Shown here piece after piece: positions 1-7,610 of a DNA stretch of 23,030 nt. The DNA is from Bacteroidales bacterium (GTDB lineage: Bacteria > Bacteroidota > Bacteroidia > Bacteroidales > Muribaculaceae): positions 1 to 23,030 of the forward strand of contig JAHZGZ010000301.1 of the NCBI GenBank assembly GCA_019420545.1, read 5' to 3'. A model generated the notes under the pieces. It saw only the letters and a program-made list of their open reading frames with translations. It did no database searches and was not told the DNA's origin. The position numbers and the translations under genes are program-made. Position 1 is the first letter of the stretch. Each line of letters begins with the position of its first letter.

Positions 1-129
1 GGTAACAATAAGATATATCTGTGCAACAAGCATCAACGCCACTGAAGCTAAAGCTATACGCCGTGGCCATACGTTCCCCGTCAGCCTGCAATATATTGAA
101 TCCGGATATGAAATATGATCGGTTATCAT
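1..129 (-). CDS. Partial membrane protein, N-terminus only (function unknown)
   Basis: Reading the minus strand from an ATG at 129 gives 43 uninterrupted codons that run off the left edge. The peptide has a polar start (MITDHISYPDS), then a basic pair (WPRR) followed by about 19 hydrophobic residues (IALASVALMLVAQ...). That is the pattern of a signal anchor or first membrane helix. A TAnnTTTG-type promoter motif (TATCTTTG, minus strand, 156-149) lies about 20 bp upstream of the ATG, and a terminator of the preceding GH3 gene lies just before it, so a separate transcription unit starting here is plausible. The family cannot be named from 43 residues; sensor kinases and other inner-membrane proteins often start this way. 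The open frame is too short to exclude chance. Confidence 0.5.
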   Translation of the reverse strand, partial: MITDHISYPDSIYCRLTGNVWPRRIALASVALMLVAQIYLIVT

Positions 130-148
130 GAATTTGGGAATTATTGAG

Positions 149-181
149 CAAAGATAATATTTTTCTAACAATTAGCTACAA
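149..181 (-). promoter_or_regulatory. Candidate promoter of the truncated left-edge gene
   Basis: On the minus strand, TATCTTTG at 156-149 fits the Bacteroidota -7 consensus TAnnTTTG. A TTG at 181-179 lies 22 bp upstream as a possible -33 element. The predicted transcript would start about 13 nt before the ATG at 129. Confidence 0.4.
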
Positions 182-228
182 GCCACACCCCATATCTCAT
201 ATACATTATCGCGTCGCATACAAAATAG

Positions 229-260
229 TCTGCGCGAAACACCGAAGTATTCCGCGCAGA
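229..260 (-). terminator. Terminator of the GH3 gene, UUCG tetraloop hairpin
   Basis: As minus-strand RNA, 260-229 folds into a 14-bp stem: 8 perfect GC-rich pairs, then 6 pairs including two G-U wobbles, closed by a C(UUCG)G tetraloop. The sequence CUAUUUUG follows. The plus-strand transcript of the same DNA pairs less well because the wobbles become mismatches, so the element appears built for the minus strand. It lies 29 nt past the GH3 stop codon. Confidence 0.75.
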
Positions 261-288
261 TTGAGAAAAATATTAAGAATTTTTTCGT

Positions 289-2844
289 CTATAGAGTGAG
301 GGTCGACTGGAGGCGTAGGTCGGCGGAGGAGGAGCCGACGAGGATGTCGTAGACGCCAGAGGGGGTGGTGACGAAGGTCCCGGTGTTGTCGTCCCAGTAG
401 CGGAGCGACGACTTGGGCACTGCGATCTCCACTCGCTCGGTTTTGCCGCGGGGCACGCTGACGCGCTTGAAGCCTTTGAGTTCCTTAACAGGCGCCACGG
501 CGCAACCGTACTCGGGCATGCGCATATAAACCTGGGCCACCTCGTCGCCGTCATATCGGCCGGTGTTCTTGATATCGAACGAGACAAGAACATTGTCGCC
601 GGCATCCTTCACGCGCAGATTGCCATACTTGAACTTCGAGTAGCTGAGGCCATGGCCGAAGGGGTACACCACATCGCTCGTGAAGTACTTGTAGGTCCGA
701 CCCTTCGTGATGTCGTAGTCGTCGAATGCGGGAAGATCGTCAAGGCTGCGGTAGAATGTCAGCGGCAGACGTCCGCCGGGGTTGTAGTCGCCGAAAAGCA
801 CCTCTGCGACAGCCTTGCCGCCGCTCTCGCCGCCATACCATGCGTCGACGATGGCCGGGAGATTGGCGTCCTCCCAGTTGAGGGCAAGGTTACTGCCGGC
901 CACGAGCACAAGTACTATATTTGGATTCACCTTGTAAAGCTCCTGCAGGAACTCGCGCTGATCCTCGGGAAGCTGTATGTCGTAGCGGTCCTGACCCTCG
1001 CGCTCGATCGACTTGTTGATGCCCATCACTGCCACCACCACGTCGCTCTTGCGGGCCACGTCGCCGGCCTCGCCGAACATCTCCAGACGTGTCGACGCCG
1101 GGGCGCTCGGCACCTTCCACTGAAGGCGCGCTATGGCGTAGTCGCGGTTGTCCCAGTACTCGGCGCGCAGATTGTAGTCGCGTCCGGCCTCAAGATATAC
1201 CGATGCCGAGTCGGTGCGCACCGCATGTCCGCCCCACGAATCGATCAGCAGTTTGTCGTCGATATAGAGACGGGCGCCGTCGTCGCTGGTAAATGTCATC
1301 ACATAGTCGCCGGTGACAGCCGGACGGAGTTTGCCGGTCCAGCGCACCGACACGGGATTGCCGGGGAGGAACGGATCGGGAGCCTGATTGGCGGGCTCAT
1401 AGTTGACCCACTTCTCATGGCGCACCTTCGGGGTACCCTCGAGATTCATATTGGAGAAATATTCCGCCTTCACGCCCTCGGGGAATGAGCGCTCGTCGAT
1501 GATCTCCAGACCGTCCTTGGCCGACTTCCAGGGAGCGTGGAGCACGGTCACATCATTGCCGACACGGTCGCGGATCCCCTGAAGCACCGATACAGGAGCG
1601 ATGACGGGCATGCCGCTGTAGTCGCCGAACTCGGCCTTGTCGGCATTGATGCCAACCACACCGATGGTCCTGATCTTCTTAGGATTGAGCGGGAGGGTCG
1701 ACTTCGAGTTCTTGAGCAACACGATCGACTGACGCGCGGCGTCGAGCGCAACCTGCTGATGCTCGGGCGAACCGATCACCGATGCAGGAATACGTGTGTA
1801 GGGATTGTTCTTGCCCGAATCAAAGATACCGAGGCGCATGCGTGCCGTAAGCACTCGCGTGGCGGCGGTGTCGATATCGGCGTCGGTCACCATTCCGAGG
1901 CGGTAGGCGCGGAGCAGAGGCTCGTCGTAAACCTCGTCGCCGCACTCCAGGTCAAGCCCCGCTTTCAGACAGAGCGTTCCGGCGGTTTCCAGTGTCTTGC
2001 AGTATTTGTGGGCGTTGCGCACGGCTGCCACGCCGCCGCAGTCGCTCACCACGTAGCCGTTGAATCCCCAGTCGTCGCGCAGCACCTTGGTCAGAAGCCA
2101 TGGATTGGCGGCGCAGGGCACGTCGAACACGGCATTGTATGCGGCCATGATCGATGCGGCCTTACCCTCAGTGATACACTGCTCGAAGGCAGGCAGATAA
2201 TACTCGCGCATCTGCTTTTCGGTAAGCTGCGGCAGACAGGAGAAGCGGTTGTGCTCCTCATTGTTGGCGGCGAAATGCTTCGGGGTTGACACTATTTTAA
2301 GGTAACGTGGATCGTCGCCCTGAAGACCTTTCACGAAAGCCGTACCCATGGCGCCGCTCAGCATCGGATCCTCGCCGTAGGTCTCGGGCGTACGTCCCCA
2401 GCGCGGGTCGCGTGCCATATTTACGGTAGGCGACCAGAATGTGAGCACGTCGGTAAGCTGCTCCTTCTGAAGGCGTCCCTGATCGAGTTCGTTCCAGCGT
2501 GCACGGGCCTCGTCGGAGATCACCGTGGCCACACGGTGCTGAAGCTCGGGATTCCATGTCGCAGCCAGACCGATAGCCTGCGGAAACACTGTAAAACGGC
2601 CCGGGCGCACCACTCCGTGAAGCGCCTCATTGCCATGATAATACTTGTCGATACCCAGCCGCTCGATCGCCGGTGAGGTAGCACGCAGCAATCCTACTTT
2701 TTCCTCCACCGTGAGGCGTCCGAGCAGGTCGGCCACACGGCGGTCAATCGGCGCGTTCTCGTCGAGATACAGCGCCTGCGCAAAAGCGGCATTCGAGGTC
2801 GCCAGCATGACGACACCGCTTGCCAATCGCATTAATCTGTTCAT
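289..2844 (-). CDS. Secreted glycoside hydrolase family 3 beta-glycosidase with PA14 insert
   Basis: An 851-residue exo-acting beta-glycosidase, probably a beta-glucosidase or beta-xylosidase, acting on oligosaccharides in the periplasm or at the cell surface. A signal peptide is visible (basic start, hydrophobic core, AFA-Q near residue 22). The GH3 N-terminal TIM-barrel domain covers roughly residues 35-345 and includes DPRWGR, KHFAANNEEHNR and the nucleophile motif VVSDCGG with Asp268. The second alpha/beta domain starts near 370 (QSIVLLKN) and is interrupted by a PA14 domain at about 457-579, a carbohydrate-contacting module known in this family. It resumes with EREGQDR, where Glu616 is a candidate acid/base by analogy with other GH3 enzymes. 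A fibronectin III-like domain ends the protein. No SusC/SusD pair or regulator is visible in the window, so its polysaccharide target cannot be inferred. Family is secure; substrate is not. Confidence 0.93.
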   Translation of the reverse strand: MNRLMRLASGVVMLATSNAAFAQALYLDENAPIDRRVADLLGRLTVEEKVGLLRATSPAIERLGIDKYYHGNEALHGVVRPGRFTVFPQAIGLAATWNPELQHRVATVISDEARARWNELDQGRLQKEQLTDVLTFWSPTVNMARDPRWGRTPETYGEDPMLSGAMGTAFVKGLQGDDPRYLKIVSTPKHFAANNEEHNRFSCLPQLTEKQMREYYLPAFEQCITEGKAASIMAAYNAVFDVPCAANPWLLTKVLRDDWGFNGYVVSDCGGVAAVRNAHKYCKTLETAGTLCLKAGLDLECGDEVYDEPLLRAYRLGMVTDADIDTAATRVLTARMRLGIFDSGKNNPYTRIPASVIGSPEHQQVALDAARQSIVLLKNSKSTLPLNPKKIRTIGVVGINADKAEFGDYSGMPVIAPVSVLQGIRDRVGNDVTVLHAPWKSAKDGLEIIDERSFPEGVKAEYFSNMNLEGTPKVRHEKWVNYEPANQAPDPFLPGNPVSVRWTGKLRPAVTGDYVMTFTSDDGARLYIDDKLLIDSWGGHAVRTDSASVYLEAGRDYNLRAEYWDNRDYAIARLQWKVPSAPASTRLEMFGEAGDVARKSDVVVAVMGINKSIEREGQDRYDIQLPEDQREFLQELYKVNPNIVLVLVAGSNLALNWEDANLPAIVDAWYGGESGGKAVAEVLFGDYNPGGRLPLTFYRSLDDLPAFDDYDITKGRTYKYFTSDVVYPFGHGLSYSKFKYGNLRVKDAGDNVLVSFDIKNTGRYDGDEVAQVYMRMPEYGCAVAPVKELKGFKRVSVPRGKTERVEIAVPKSSLRYWDDNTGTFVTTPSGVYDILVGSSSADLRLQSTLTL

Positions 2845-2915
2845 AATCGTTTCGTTATCTATATAGATTTAATAATCGGAATCGAACGCTACACAATATT
2901 TTATGTAGCACCATA

Positions 2916-2946
2916 CAAAATTACCAAAATTTAGCGTGGTTGCCAA
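2916..2946 (-). promoter_or_regulatory. Candidate promoter of the GH3 gene
   Basis: On the minus strand, TAATTTTG at 2923-2916 matches TAnnTTTG exactly. A TTG at 2946-2944 sits 20 bp upstream as the -33 element. This predicts a 5' leader of about 65 nt before the ATG at 2844. The -33 element lies inside an imperfect palindrome (2937-2994). Confidence 0.5.
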
Positions 2947-2994
2947 TAGCGCATGTCGGCCTTACAGGCCGGTGCGCGGTGCCGAAGGCAATTG
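2937..2994. repeat. Imperfect palindrome overlapping the GH3 promoter
   Basis: Nested inverted repeats: an inner hairpin CGGCCT-TAC-AGGCCG (2957-2971), flanking GCGC arms (2949-2952 and 2974-2977), and outer arms GGTTGCC (2938-2944) and GGCAATT (2987-2993) that pair with two wobbles. It is GC-rich within an AT-rich gap and overlaps the -33 position of the GH3 promoter. It could be an operator, a decayed REP/MITE-type repeat, or a structured upstream RNA. Confidence 0.4.
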
Positions 2995-3044
2995 GACAGA
3001 CTGCAAAATTACTAAATTTTTCCGTAAAATTTCCTGCCGAAAAT

Positions 3045-3075
3045 TTTGGCGAAATAAAATTGTTTTGTATATTTG
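3045..3075 (+). promoter_or_regulatory. Near-canonical Bacteroidota promoter with no obvious gene
   Basis: TTTG at 3045-3048, a 19-bp spacer and TATATTTG at 3068-3075 match the Bacteroidota -33/-7 promoter (TTTG, then TAnnTTTG). Transcription should start near 3082, about 330 nt before purH. The stretch from 3082 to 3409 has no convincing gene. It holds an 11-codon frame at 3140-3175 (ATG to TAG, proline-rich, MTTPNIPSPYP) preceded by an AT-rich, start-like leader. The promoter may drive a long purH leader, a small RNA or a leader peptide. Confidence 0.55.
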
Positions 3076-3357
3076 CAATGTGTTTTCATATCTACAACCT
3101 AGAATAAAATCTATTTAATCATTCTTAATCTTAATTTCTATGACAACGCCCAATATTCCATCACCATATCCATAGCCCAGCTTCCGACAGCTGCGCAAAA
3201 AGCCATCATATGCTGCATTAAATCAATGAATATCTACAGCAGTCATGATTATGCAATTAATCAGTGAATCCTCGCCGATTTACTGACAGCCACCCTTATG
3301 CTTCAAATCTTTTGCAAAAATTTCCCTTACTGTCGGTGAAGTCCGCGCATTTTTTAC

Positions 3358-3365
3358 TAAATTTG
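3358..3365 (+). promoter_or_regulatory. Proximal purH promoter, -7 element
   Basis: TAAATTTG fits TAnnTTTG, 44 bp before the purH ATG. No good TTTG is found 19-21 bp upstream, so the -33 element is weak. Nothing resembling a purine or PRPP riboswitch was recognised between here and the start codon. Confidence 0.45.
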
Positions 3366-3409
3366 CGCTCTGAATCCGACTATAATCCGATTATAAAGAA
3401 CTTATACGC

Positions 3410-4936
3410 ATGTCCGACATTAAAAACATCAAGACTGCACTCATCTCGGTCTATCACAAGGATGGCCTTGACGAGATACTCACCCTACTCCACAAAGACG
3501 GTGTGAAATTCCTCTCCACCGGTGGCACTCAGACATTTATCGAAAGTCTCGGTTATCCCTGCGACGCTGTGGAAGATCTCACGGGCTACCCCTCGATACT
3601 TGGTGGCCGTGTAAAAACCCTTCACCCCAAAGTTTTCGGCGGCATCCTCAACCGCCGCGAGAACGAGGGCGACAAGGCCCAGATAGCACAATATGAAATC
3701 CCGGAAATCGACCTCGTGATCGTCGACCTCTACCCATTTGTCGACACCGTGGCCTCCGGTGCATCCAATGCCGATATCATCGAGAAAATCGACATAGGCG
3801 GAATTTCGCTCATCCGCGCAGCCGCCAAAAACTACAACGACGTGATCATCGTCGCCTCCAAGAGCCAGTACGCTCCCCTCGCCGACCTGCTCAAGCGCAA
3901 TGGCGCCAAGTCGTCGCTCGACGAGCGCCGCTGGTTTGCCAAAGAAGCGTTTGCAGTAAGCTCCTCCTACGACAGCTCCATCTTCAACTACTTCGACCTC
4001 GAAGGCGGCCCCTCCGCCCTGCGCGTGGCCATCGACGGCGCCAAGACAATGCGCTACGGCGAGAATCCCCACCAGAAAGGCTTCTTCTTCGGCGACTTCG
4101 AGAAGATGTTCACCCAGCTCCACGGCAAGGAGATCTCCTACAACAATCTGCTCGACATCGACGCCGCCGTGACACTCATCAGCGAGTTCTCCGACCCTAC
4201 ATTCGCTGTCCTCAAGCACAACAACGCCTGCGGCGTGGCCACCCGTTCCACTATCCTTGAGGCCTGGAAGGACGCTCTCGCCGGCGACCCCGTCAGCGCG
4301 TTCGGCGGCGTGCTCGTCACCAACGGCACAATCGACGCCGCTACAGCCGAAGAGATCCACAAGATCTTCTTCGAGGTAGTCATCGCCCCCGCTTACACCG
4401 ACGACGCCCTCAAGGTGCTCGAACAGAAAAAGAACCGCATCATCCTCGTGCAGAACGAGCCCCTTACGACCAAGATGTCGTTCCGCTCCTGCCTTAACGG
4501 CGCGCTCGGCCAGGAACGCGACCTCAAGATCGAGACACCCGAGGAACTAAAGGGCGTCACCAACCGCGCCCTCACCCCCGAGCAGATCGCCGACCTGCTC
4601 TTCGCCAACAAGATCGTCAAGAATTCCAAGAGCAACGCCATCGTGCTTGCCAAGGGTGCACAGCTCTACGCATCGGGGGTAGGCCAGACCTCGCGCGTCG
4701 ACGCCCTCAAGCAGGCTATCGCCAAGGCTCAGAGCTTCGGATTCGACCTCAAGGGTGCAGTAATGGCTTCCGACGCTTTCTTCCCCTTCCCCGACTGTGT
4801 GGAGATCGCCCACGAAGCCGGCATCGAGGCTGTAGTACATCCCGGCGGCTCTATCCGCGACCAGGAATCGGTCGACTACTGCAACGCCCACGACATGGCA
4901 ATGGCAGTGACCGGATTCCGCCACTTCAAACACTAA
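3410..4936 (+). CDS. purH: Bifunctional AICAR formyltransferase / IMP cyclohydrolase
   Basis: Catalyses the last two steps of de novo purine synthesis in the cytoplasm: formyl transfer from 10-formyl-THF to AICAR, then ring closure to IMP. The protein has 508 residues, close to the usual 510-530. The N-terminal MGS-like cyclohydrolase domain (about 1-190) shows STGGT and KTLHPKVFGG (69 onward). The AICAR transformylase domain follows with RYGENPHQ (215-222), the catalytic Lys269-His270 in KHNNACG, and a C-terminal DAFFPFPD / HPGGSIRDQ block. The ATG at 3410 gives a normal N-terminus. The gene lies 33 nt upstream of mreB on the same strand, so readthrough into the cell-shape operon is likely; this gene order is familiar from Bacteroidales. 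Confidence 0.97.
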   Translation: MSDIKNIKTALISVYHKDGLDEILTLLHKDGVKFLSTGGTQTFIESLGYPCDAVEDLTGYPSILGGRVKTLHPKVFGGILNRRENEGDKAQIAQYEIPEIDLVIVDLYPFVDTVASGASNADIIEKIDIGGISLIRAAAKNYNDVIIVASKSQYAPLADLLKRNGAKSSLDERRWFAKEAFAVSSSYDSSIFNYFDLEGGPSALRVAIDGAKTMRYGENPHQKGFFFGDFEKMFTQLHGKEISYNNLLDIDAAVTLISEFSDPTFAVLKHNNACGVATRSTILEAWKDALAGDPVSAFGGVLVTNGTIDAATAEEIHKIFFEVVIAPAYTDDALKVLEQKKNRIILVQNEPLTTKMSFRSCLNGALGQERDLKIETPEELKGVTNRALTPEQIADLLFANKIVKNSKSNAIVLAKGAQLYASGVGQTSRVDALKQAIAKAQSFGFDLKGAVMASDAFFPFPDCVEIAHEAGIEAVVHPGGSIRDQESVDYCNAHDMAMAVTGFRHFKH

Positions 4937-4969
4937 CACAACACATCTCCCTCTTTTAATCAACTATCA

Positions 4970-5989
4970 ATGGGTCTATTCTCATTTACAAAAGAAATAG
5001 CCATCGACCTCGGCACCGCCAACACAATCATTATCCACAACGATAAGATTGTGATTGACGAGCCGTCGATCGTAGCCCTTGACACCAAGACCGGCAAACT
5101 CCTCGCCGTAGGTACCGAGGCACAGCAGATGCAGGGCAAGGAGCCTGAAGGCATACGCACCGTGCGCCCCCTGCGCAAAGGCGTCATCGCCGACTTCAAC
5201 GCTGCCGAGCTTATGATCCGCGGACTGGTGAAGAAGGTAAGTACCAAGAGCAACTGGTTCAGCCCCTCGCTCCGCATGGTGGTCGGCATTCCTTCCGGAT
5301 CCACCGAAGTCGAGATCCGCGCCGTGCGCGACTCGTCGGAACATGCCGACGGCCGCGACGTCTACATGATCTACGAGCCTATGGCTGCCGCCCTCGGTAT
5401 CGGACTCGACGTCCGCGCTCCTGAAGGCAACATGATCGTCGACATAGGCGGCGGTACCTCAGAGATCGCCGTAATATCGCTCGGCGGTATCGTCAGCAAC
5501 AAGTCGATACAGATTGCCGGCGACGACTTCACCGACGACATCAAGGAACACATGCGCCGCGCCCATAACATACGTGTAGGCGAGCGCACTGCCGAGCTTA
5601 TCAAGATCAATGTCGGCTCGGCCCTTACCGAACTGGAAAATCCCCCGGAGGACTATATCGTACACGGCCCCAACCAGATGACAGCCCTCCCGATGGAGGT
5701 ACCCGTAAGCTACCAGGAGATATCACACTGTATCGAGAAGTCCATCTCGAAGATCGAGGCCGCCGTGCTCAGCGCCCTTGAGCAGACACCTTCGGAGCTT
5801 TACGCCGACATCGTGCGCAACGGCATCTGGCTTGCCGGCGGCGGCGCCCTGCTGCGCGGCCTCGACAAGCGCCTCTACGACAAGATCGGCATCCAGTTCC
5901 ATATCGCCGAAGATCCTCTGCTGGCAGTGGCCCGCGGTACGGGTGTGGCGCTGAAGAACATCGACAAGTTCAAGTTCCTCATCCGCTGA
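4970..5989 (+). CDS. mreB: Rod-shape-determining actin homologue MreB
   Basis: A bacterial actin that polymerises on ATP under the inner membrane and positions the peptidoglycan elongation machinery. It has 339 residues, the typical length. Visible ATPase motifs are phosphate-1 DLGTANT (13-19), phosphate-2 DIGGGTSE (from Asp158) and the adenosine motif GIWLAGGGALLRG (from 285). The short N-terminal stretch with Leu and Phe before the first motif fits membrane contact. It starts 33 nt after purH and is the first gene of the mreBCD-mrdA-rodA set. A 157-nt spacer with a long stem-loop separates it from mreC, which could set MreB above the membrane partners in amount (inference). Confidence 0.97.
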   Translation: MGLFSFTKEIAIDLGTANTIIIHNDKIVIDEPSIVALDTKTGKLLAVGTEAQQMQGKEPEGIRTVRPLRKGVIADFNAAELMIRGLVKKVSTKSNWFSPSLRMVVGIPSGSTEVEIRAVRDSSEHADGRDVYMIYEPMAAALGIGLDVRAPEGNMIVDIGGGTSEIAVISLGGIVSNKSIQIAGDDFTDDIKEHMRRAHNIRVGERTAELIKINVGSALTELENPPEDYIVHGPNQMTALPMEVPVSYQEISHCIEKSISKIEAAVLSALEQTPSELYADIVRNGIWLAGGGALLRGLDKRLYDKIGIQFHIAEDPLLAVARGTGVALKNIDKFKFLIR

Positions 5990-6014
5990 TACCCGCCACG
6001 CCATTTCCCGGCTC

Positions 6015-6092
6015 AACGCTTATCCTCTTTCAGGATTATGACTCTGAGGCGCCACAACGTCACATCCGGAGCCATGATCCTGAAAAAGCGTT
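6015..6092 (+). other. Long stem-loop in the mreB-mreC spacer
   Basis: Outer arms AACGCTT (6015-6021) and AAGCGTT (6086-6092) pair perfectly. A 6-nt bulge follows, then 13 pairs between 6028-6040 and 6073-6085 (one G-U), one mismatch, and 5 pairs between 6042-6046 and 6067-6071. The loop contains the self-complementary GGCGCC (6048-6053). An alternative small hairpin pairs ATCCT (6022-6026) with AGGAT (6032-6036), competing with the long stem. No U-tract follows, so a classical terminator is unlikely. Possible roles are RNA processing, stability or attenuation control between mreB and mreC. Confidence 0.5.
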
Positions 6093-6146
6093 TATTGCGA
6101 CAGGTTTTCTGATTGTCAATTACCCGTTTAACTCCGACACGCACCA

Positions 6147-7007
6147 ATGGGAACCCTCTGGGACTTCCTGCTGAAATACAGCAGATGGTTTCTCTTCGCT
6201 TTCTACGTGGTGGTATCATGCATGATGCTGTTCAACACCAACCCTTACCAGCACTATGTATGGATGACCTCGGCATCCCGTGTGACAGCGGCCGTCTACG
6301 GTGTGGCAACCAATGTCACATCGTATTTCCACCTTCACGACATAAACGAGGATCTTCAGCGCCGCACCGCCGATCTTGAACTCGAGGTAATCGGTCTGCG
6401 CCGGCAGTTGCGTGCCGTCAACGAGCGTGTCTATGCCGACTCGATAGCCCGCGACTCGGTGATGCAGCCTTTCGACTTCATCATAGCCCATGTGATAAGC
6501 AACAGCGTATCGCATACCCACAACTACATCACCATCGAAAAGGGACGTCTCGACTCAATCCGTCCCGAGATGGGCGTGGTCGACCAGAATGGCGTAGTGG
6601 GCATTGTCAACGTGGTAGGCGACCATTCGGCCCGAGTGATCTCCCTGCTCAATCCTAAGATGCGCCTGAGCTGCAAGATCAAGGGGCGCGACTATTTCGG
6701 TTCGCTGGTGTGGGACGGACGCAACCCTTCCGAAGCCGTGCTTGAGGAGATGCCGCGCCACGAACGTTTCCGCAAAGGCGACACGATAGTCACATCCGGC
6801 TATTCAGCCGTATTCCCCGAAGGGATACCCGTAGGAACCATCATCAGCCACGAAAAGGAGCACGACGACAATTTCTACGCTCTCCGCATCAAACTGCTCA
6901 CCGACTTCTCCACCCTATCGACCGTAAGGGTAATCGCCAACGACATGCGTCCCGAACTCGATGCCATTACCGCCGGCGAGGAGAACGACGACCAGAACCG
7001 GCCCTGA
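6147..7007 (+). CDS. mreC: Rod-shape-determining protein MreC
   Basis: Inner-membrane scaffold that links MreB to PBP2 and RodA on the periplasmic side. It has 286 residues. A short cytoplasmic start is followed by a single membrane helix at about residues 13-33 (WFLFAFYVVVSCMMLF), a coiled coil at about 65-95 (DLQRRTADLELEVIGLRRQL) and the beta-rich periplasmic domain, with the family-typical stretch around GVVDQNGVVGIVNVVGDHSARV and VTSGYSAVFPEGIPVGTI. The acidic tail (GEENDDQ) is unremarkable. The ATG at 6147 starts with MGTLWDFLLKYS, matching the usual start of Bacteroidota MreC. mreD follows after 80 nt. Confidence 0.95.
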   Translation: MGTLWDFLLKYSRWFLFAFYVVVSCMMLFNTNPYQHYVWMTSASRVTAAVYGVATNVTSYFHLHDINEDLQRRTADLELEVIGLRRQLRAVNERVYADSIARDSVMQPFDFIIAHVISNSVSHTHNYITIEKGRLDSIRPEMGVVDQNGVVGIVNVVGDHSARVISLLNPKMRLSCKIKGRDYFGSLVWDGRNPSEAVLEEMPRHERFRKGDTIVTSGYSAVFPEGIPVGTIISHEKEHDDNFYALRIKLLTDFSTLSTVRVIANDMRPELDAITAGEENDDQNRP

Positions 7008-7087
7008 TCCCTCTCCGAAACGTACCTGCGGCATACATTCCCCTACAATAAAGATACAGACAGCAGAGCAACCCCGACCGATACACA

Positions 7088-7597
7088 ATGACCAAGACAG
7101 CGCTACAGTTCACCATCCTGTACATAGTTCTCGCCCTCGCCCAGGCTATCGTGTTCAACAACGTGTGCCTTTTCGGCGTGGCTGTACCTTTCGTATTCAT
7201 CTATGTAATCATCCGTCTGCCGATAACGCTCGCCGTCAACTGGCTGCTCACCATCGGTTTCACGCTCGGTCTGGTTGTCGACATCTTTTCCAACACTCAG
7301 GGGATGAACTCGCTCGCGTGCACTCTCCTGGCCATGGCGCGCCGCCCCATACTCCATCTCTATTTTCCCAGAGAGGATGAGCTTACGATGCCCGAGCCTT
7401 CGATCCGCTCGCTTGGTCCGGAGATCTACGGCCGCTACCTGTTCACAATGGTGCTCTTCTACTGCACTGCCATATTCCTTATCGAAGCATTCTCGTTATT
7501 CGATCCGCTGCGACTGATGCTGCGCGTGATATGCAGCACCTTCCTCACCTTCCTGCTGCTTCTCGGCCTCGACAGCGTGATGTCGCGCGGCAGCTGA
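7088..7597 (+). CDS. mreD: Rod-shape-determining protein MreD
   Basis: A small integral membrane partner of MreC in the elongasome. It has 169 residues, the usual size, and is mostly hydrophobic with about five to six predicted membrane helices (for example YIVLALAQAIVFNNV near the start and TFLTFLLLLGLDSV at the end). MreD proteins diverge strongly, so the call rests on size, topology and its position between mreC and mrdA. The start ATG at 7088 immediately precedes the first helix. The stop lies 13 nt before the mrdA ATG, indicating co-transcription. Confidence 0.9.
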   Translation: MTKTALQFTILYIVLALAQAIVFNNVCLFGVAVPFVFIYVIIRLPITLAVNWLLTIGFTLGLVVDIFSNTQGMNSLACTLLAMARRPILHLYFPREDELTMPEPSIRSLGPEIYGRYLFTMVLFYCTAIFLIEAFSLFDPLRLMLRVICSTFLTFLLLLGLDSVMSRGS

Positions 7598-7610
7598 CTC
7601 TCCGCAACCT

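Noticed and set aside
652..2289. Long plus-strand open frames (652-1488 and 1537-2289) opposite the GH3 gene
   Set aside because: They are His/Val/Ala-rich with no recognisable domain, and lie fully antisense to a well-supported GH3 gene; GC-rich codon use explains the open frames.
2936..3118. 60-codon plus-strand frame in the GH3-purH gap
   Set aside because: It spans both the palindrome and the promoter at 3045-3075, and has no family resemblance or upstream start context.
3485..4360. 291-codon minus-strand frame opposite purH
   Set aside because: Antisense shadow of purH with Gly/Val/Glu-biased composition and no motif.
5990..6146. Intrinsic terminator after mreB
   Set aside because: The long stem-loop there has no U-tract after it on either strand, and mreC-rodA lack another clear promoter, so readthrough is expected.
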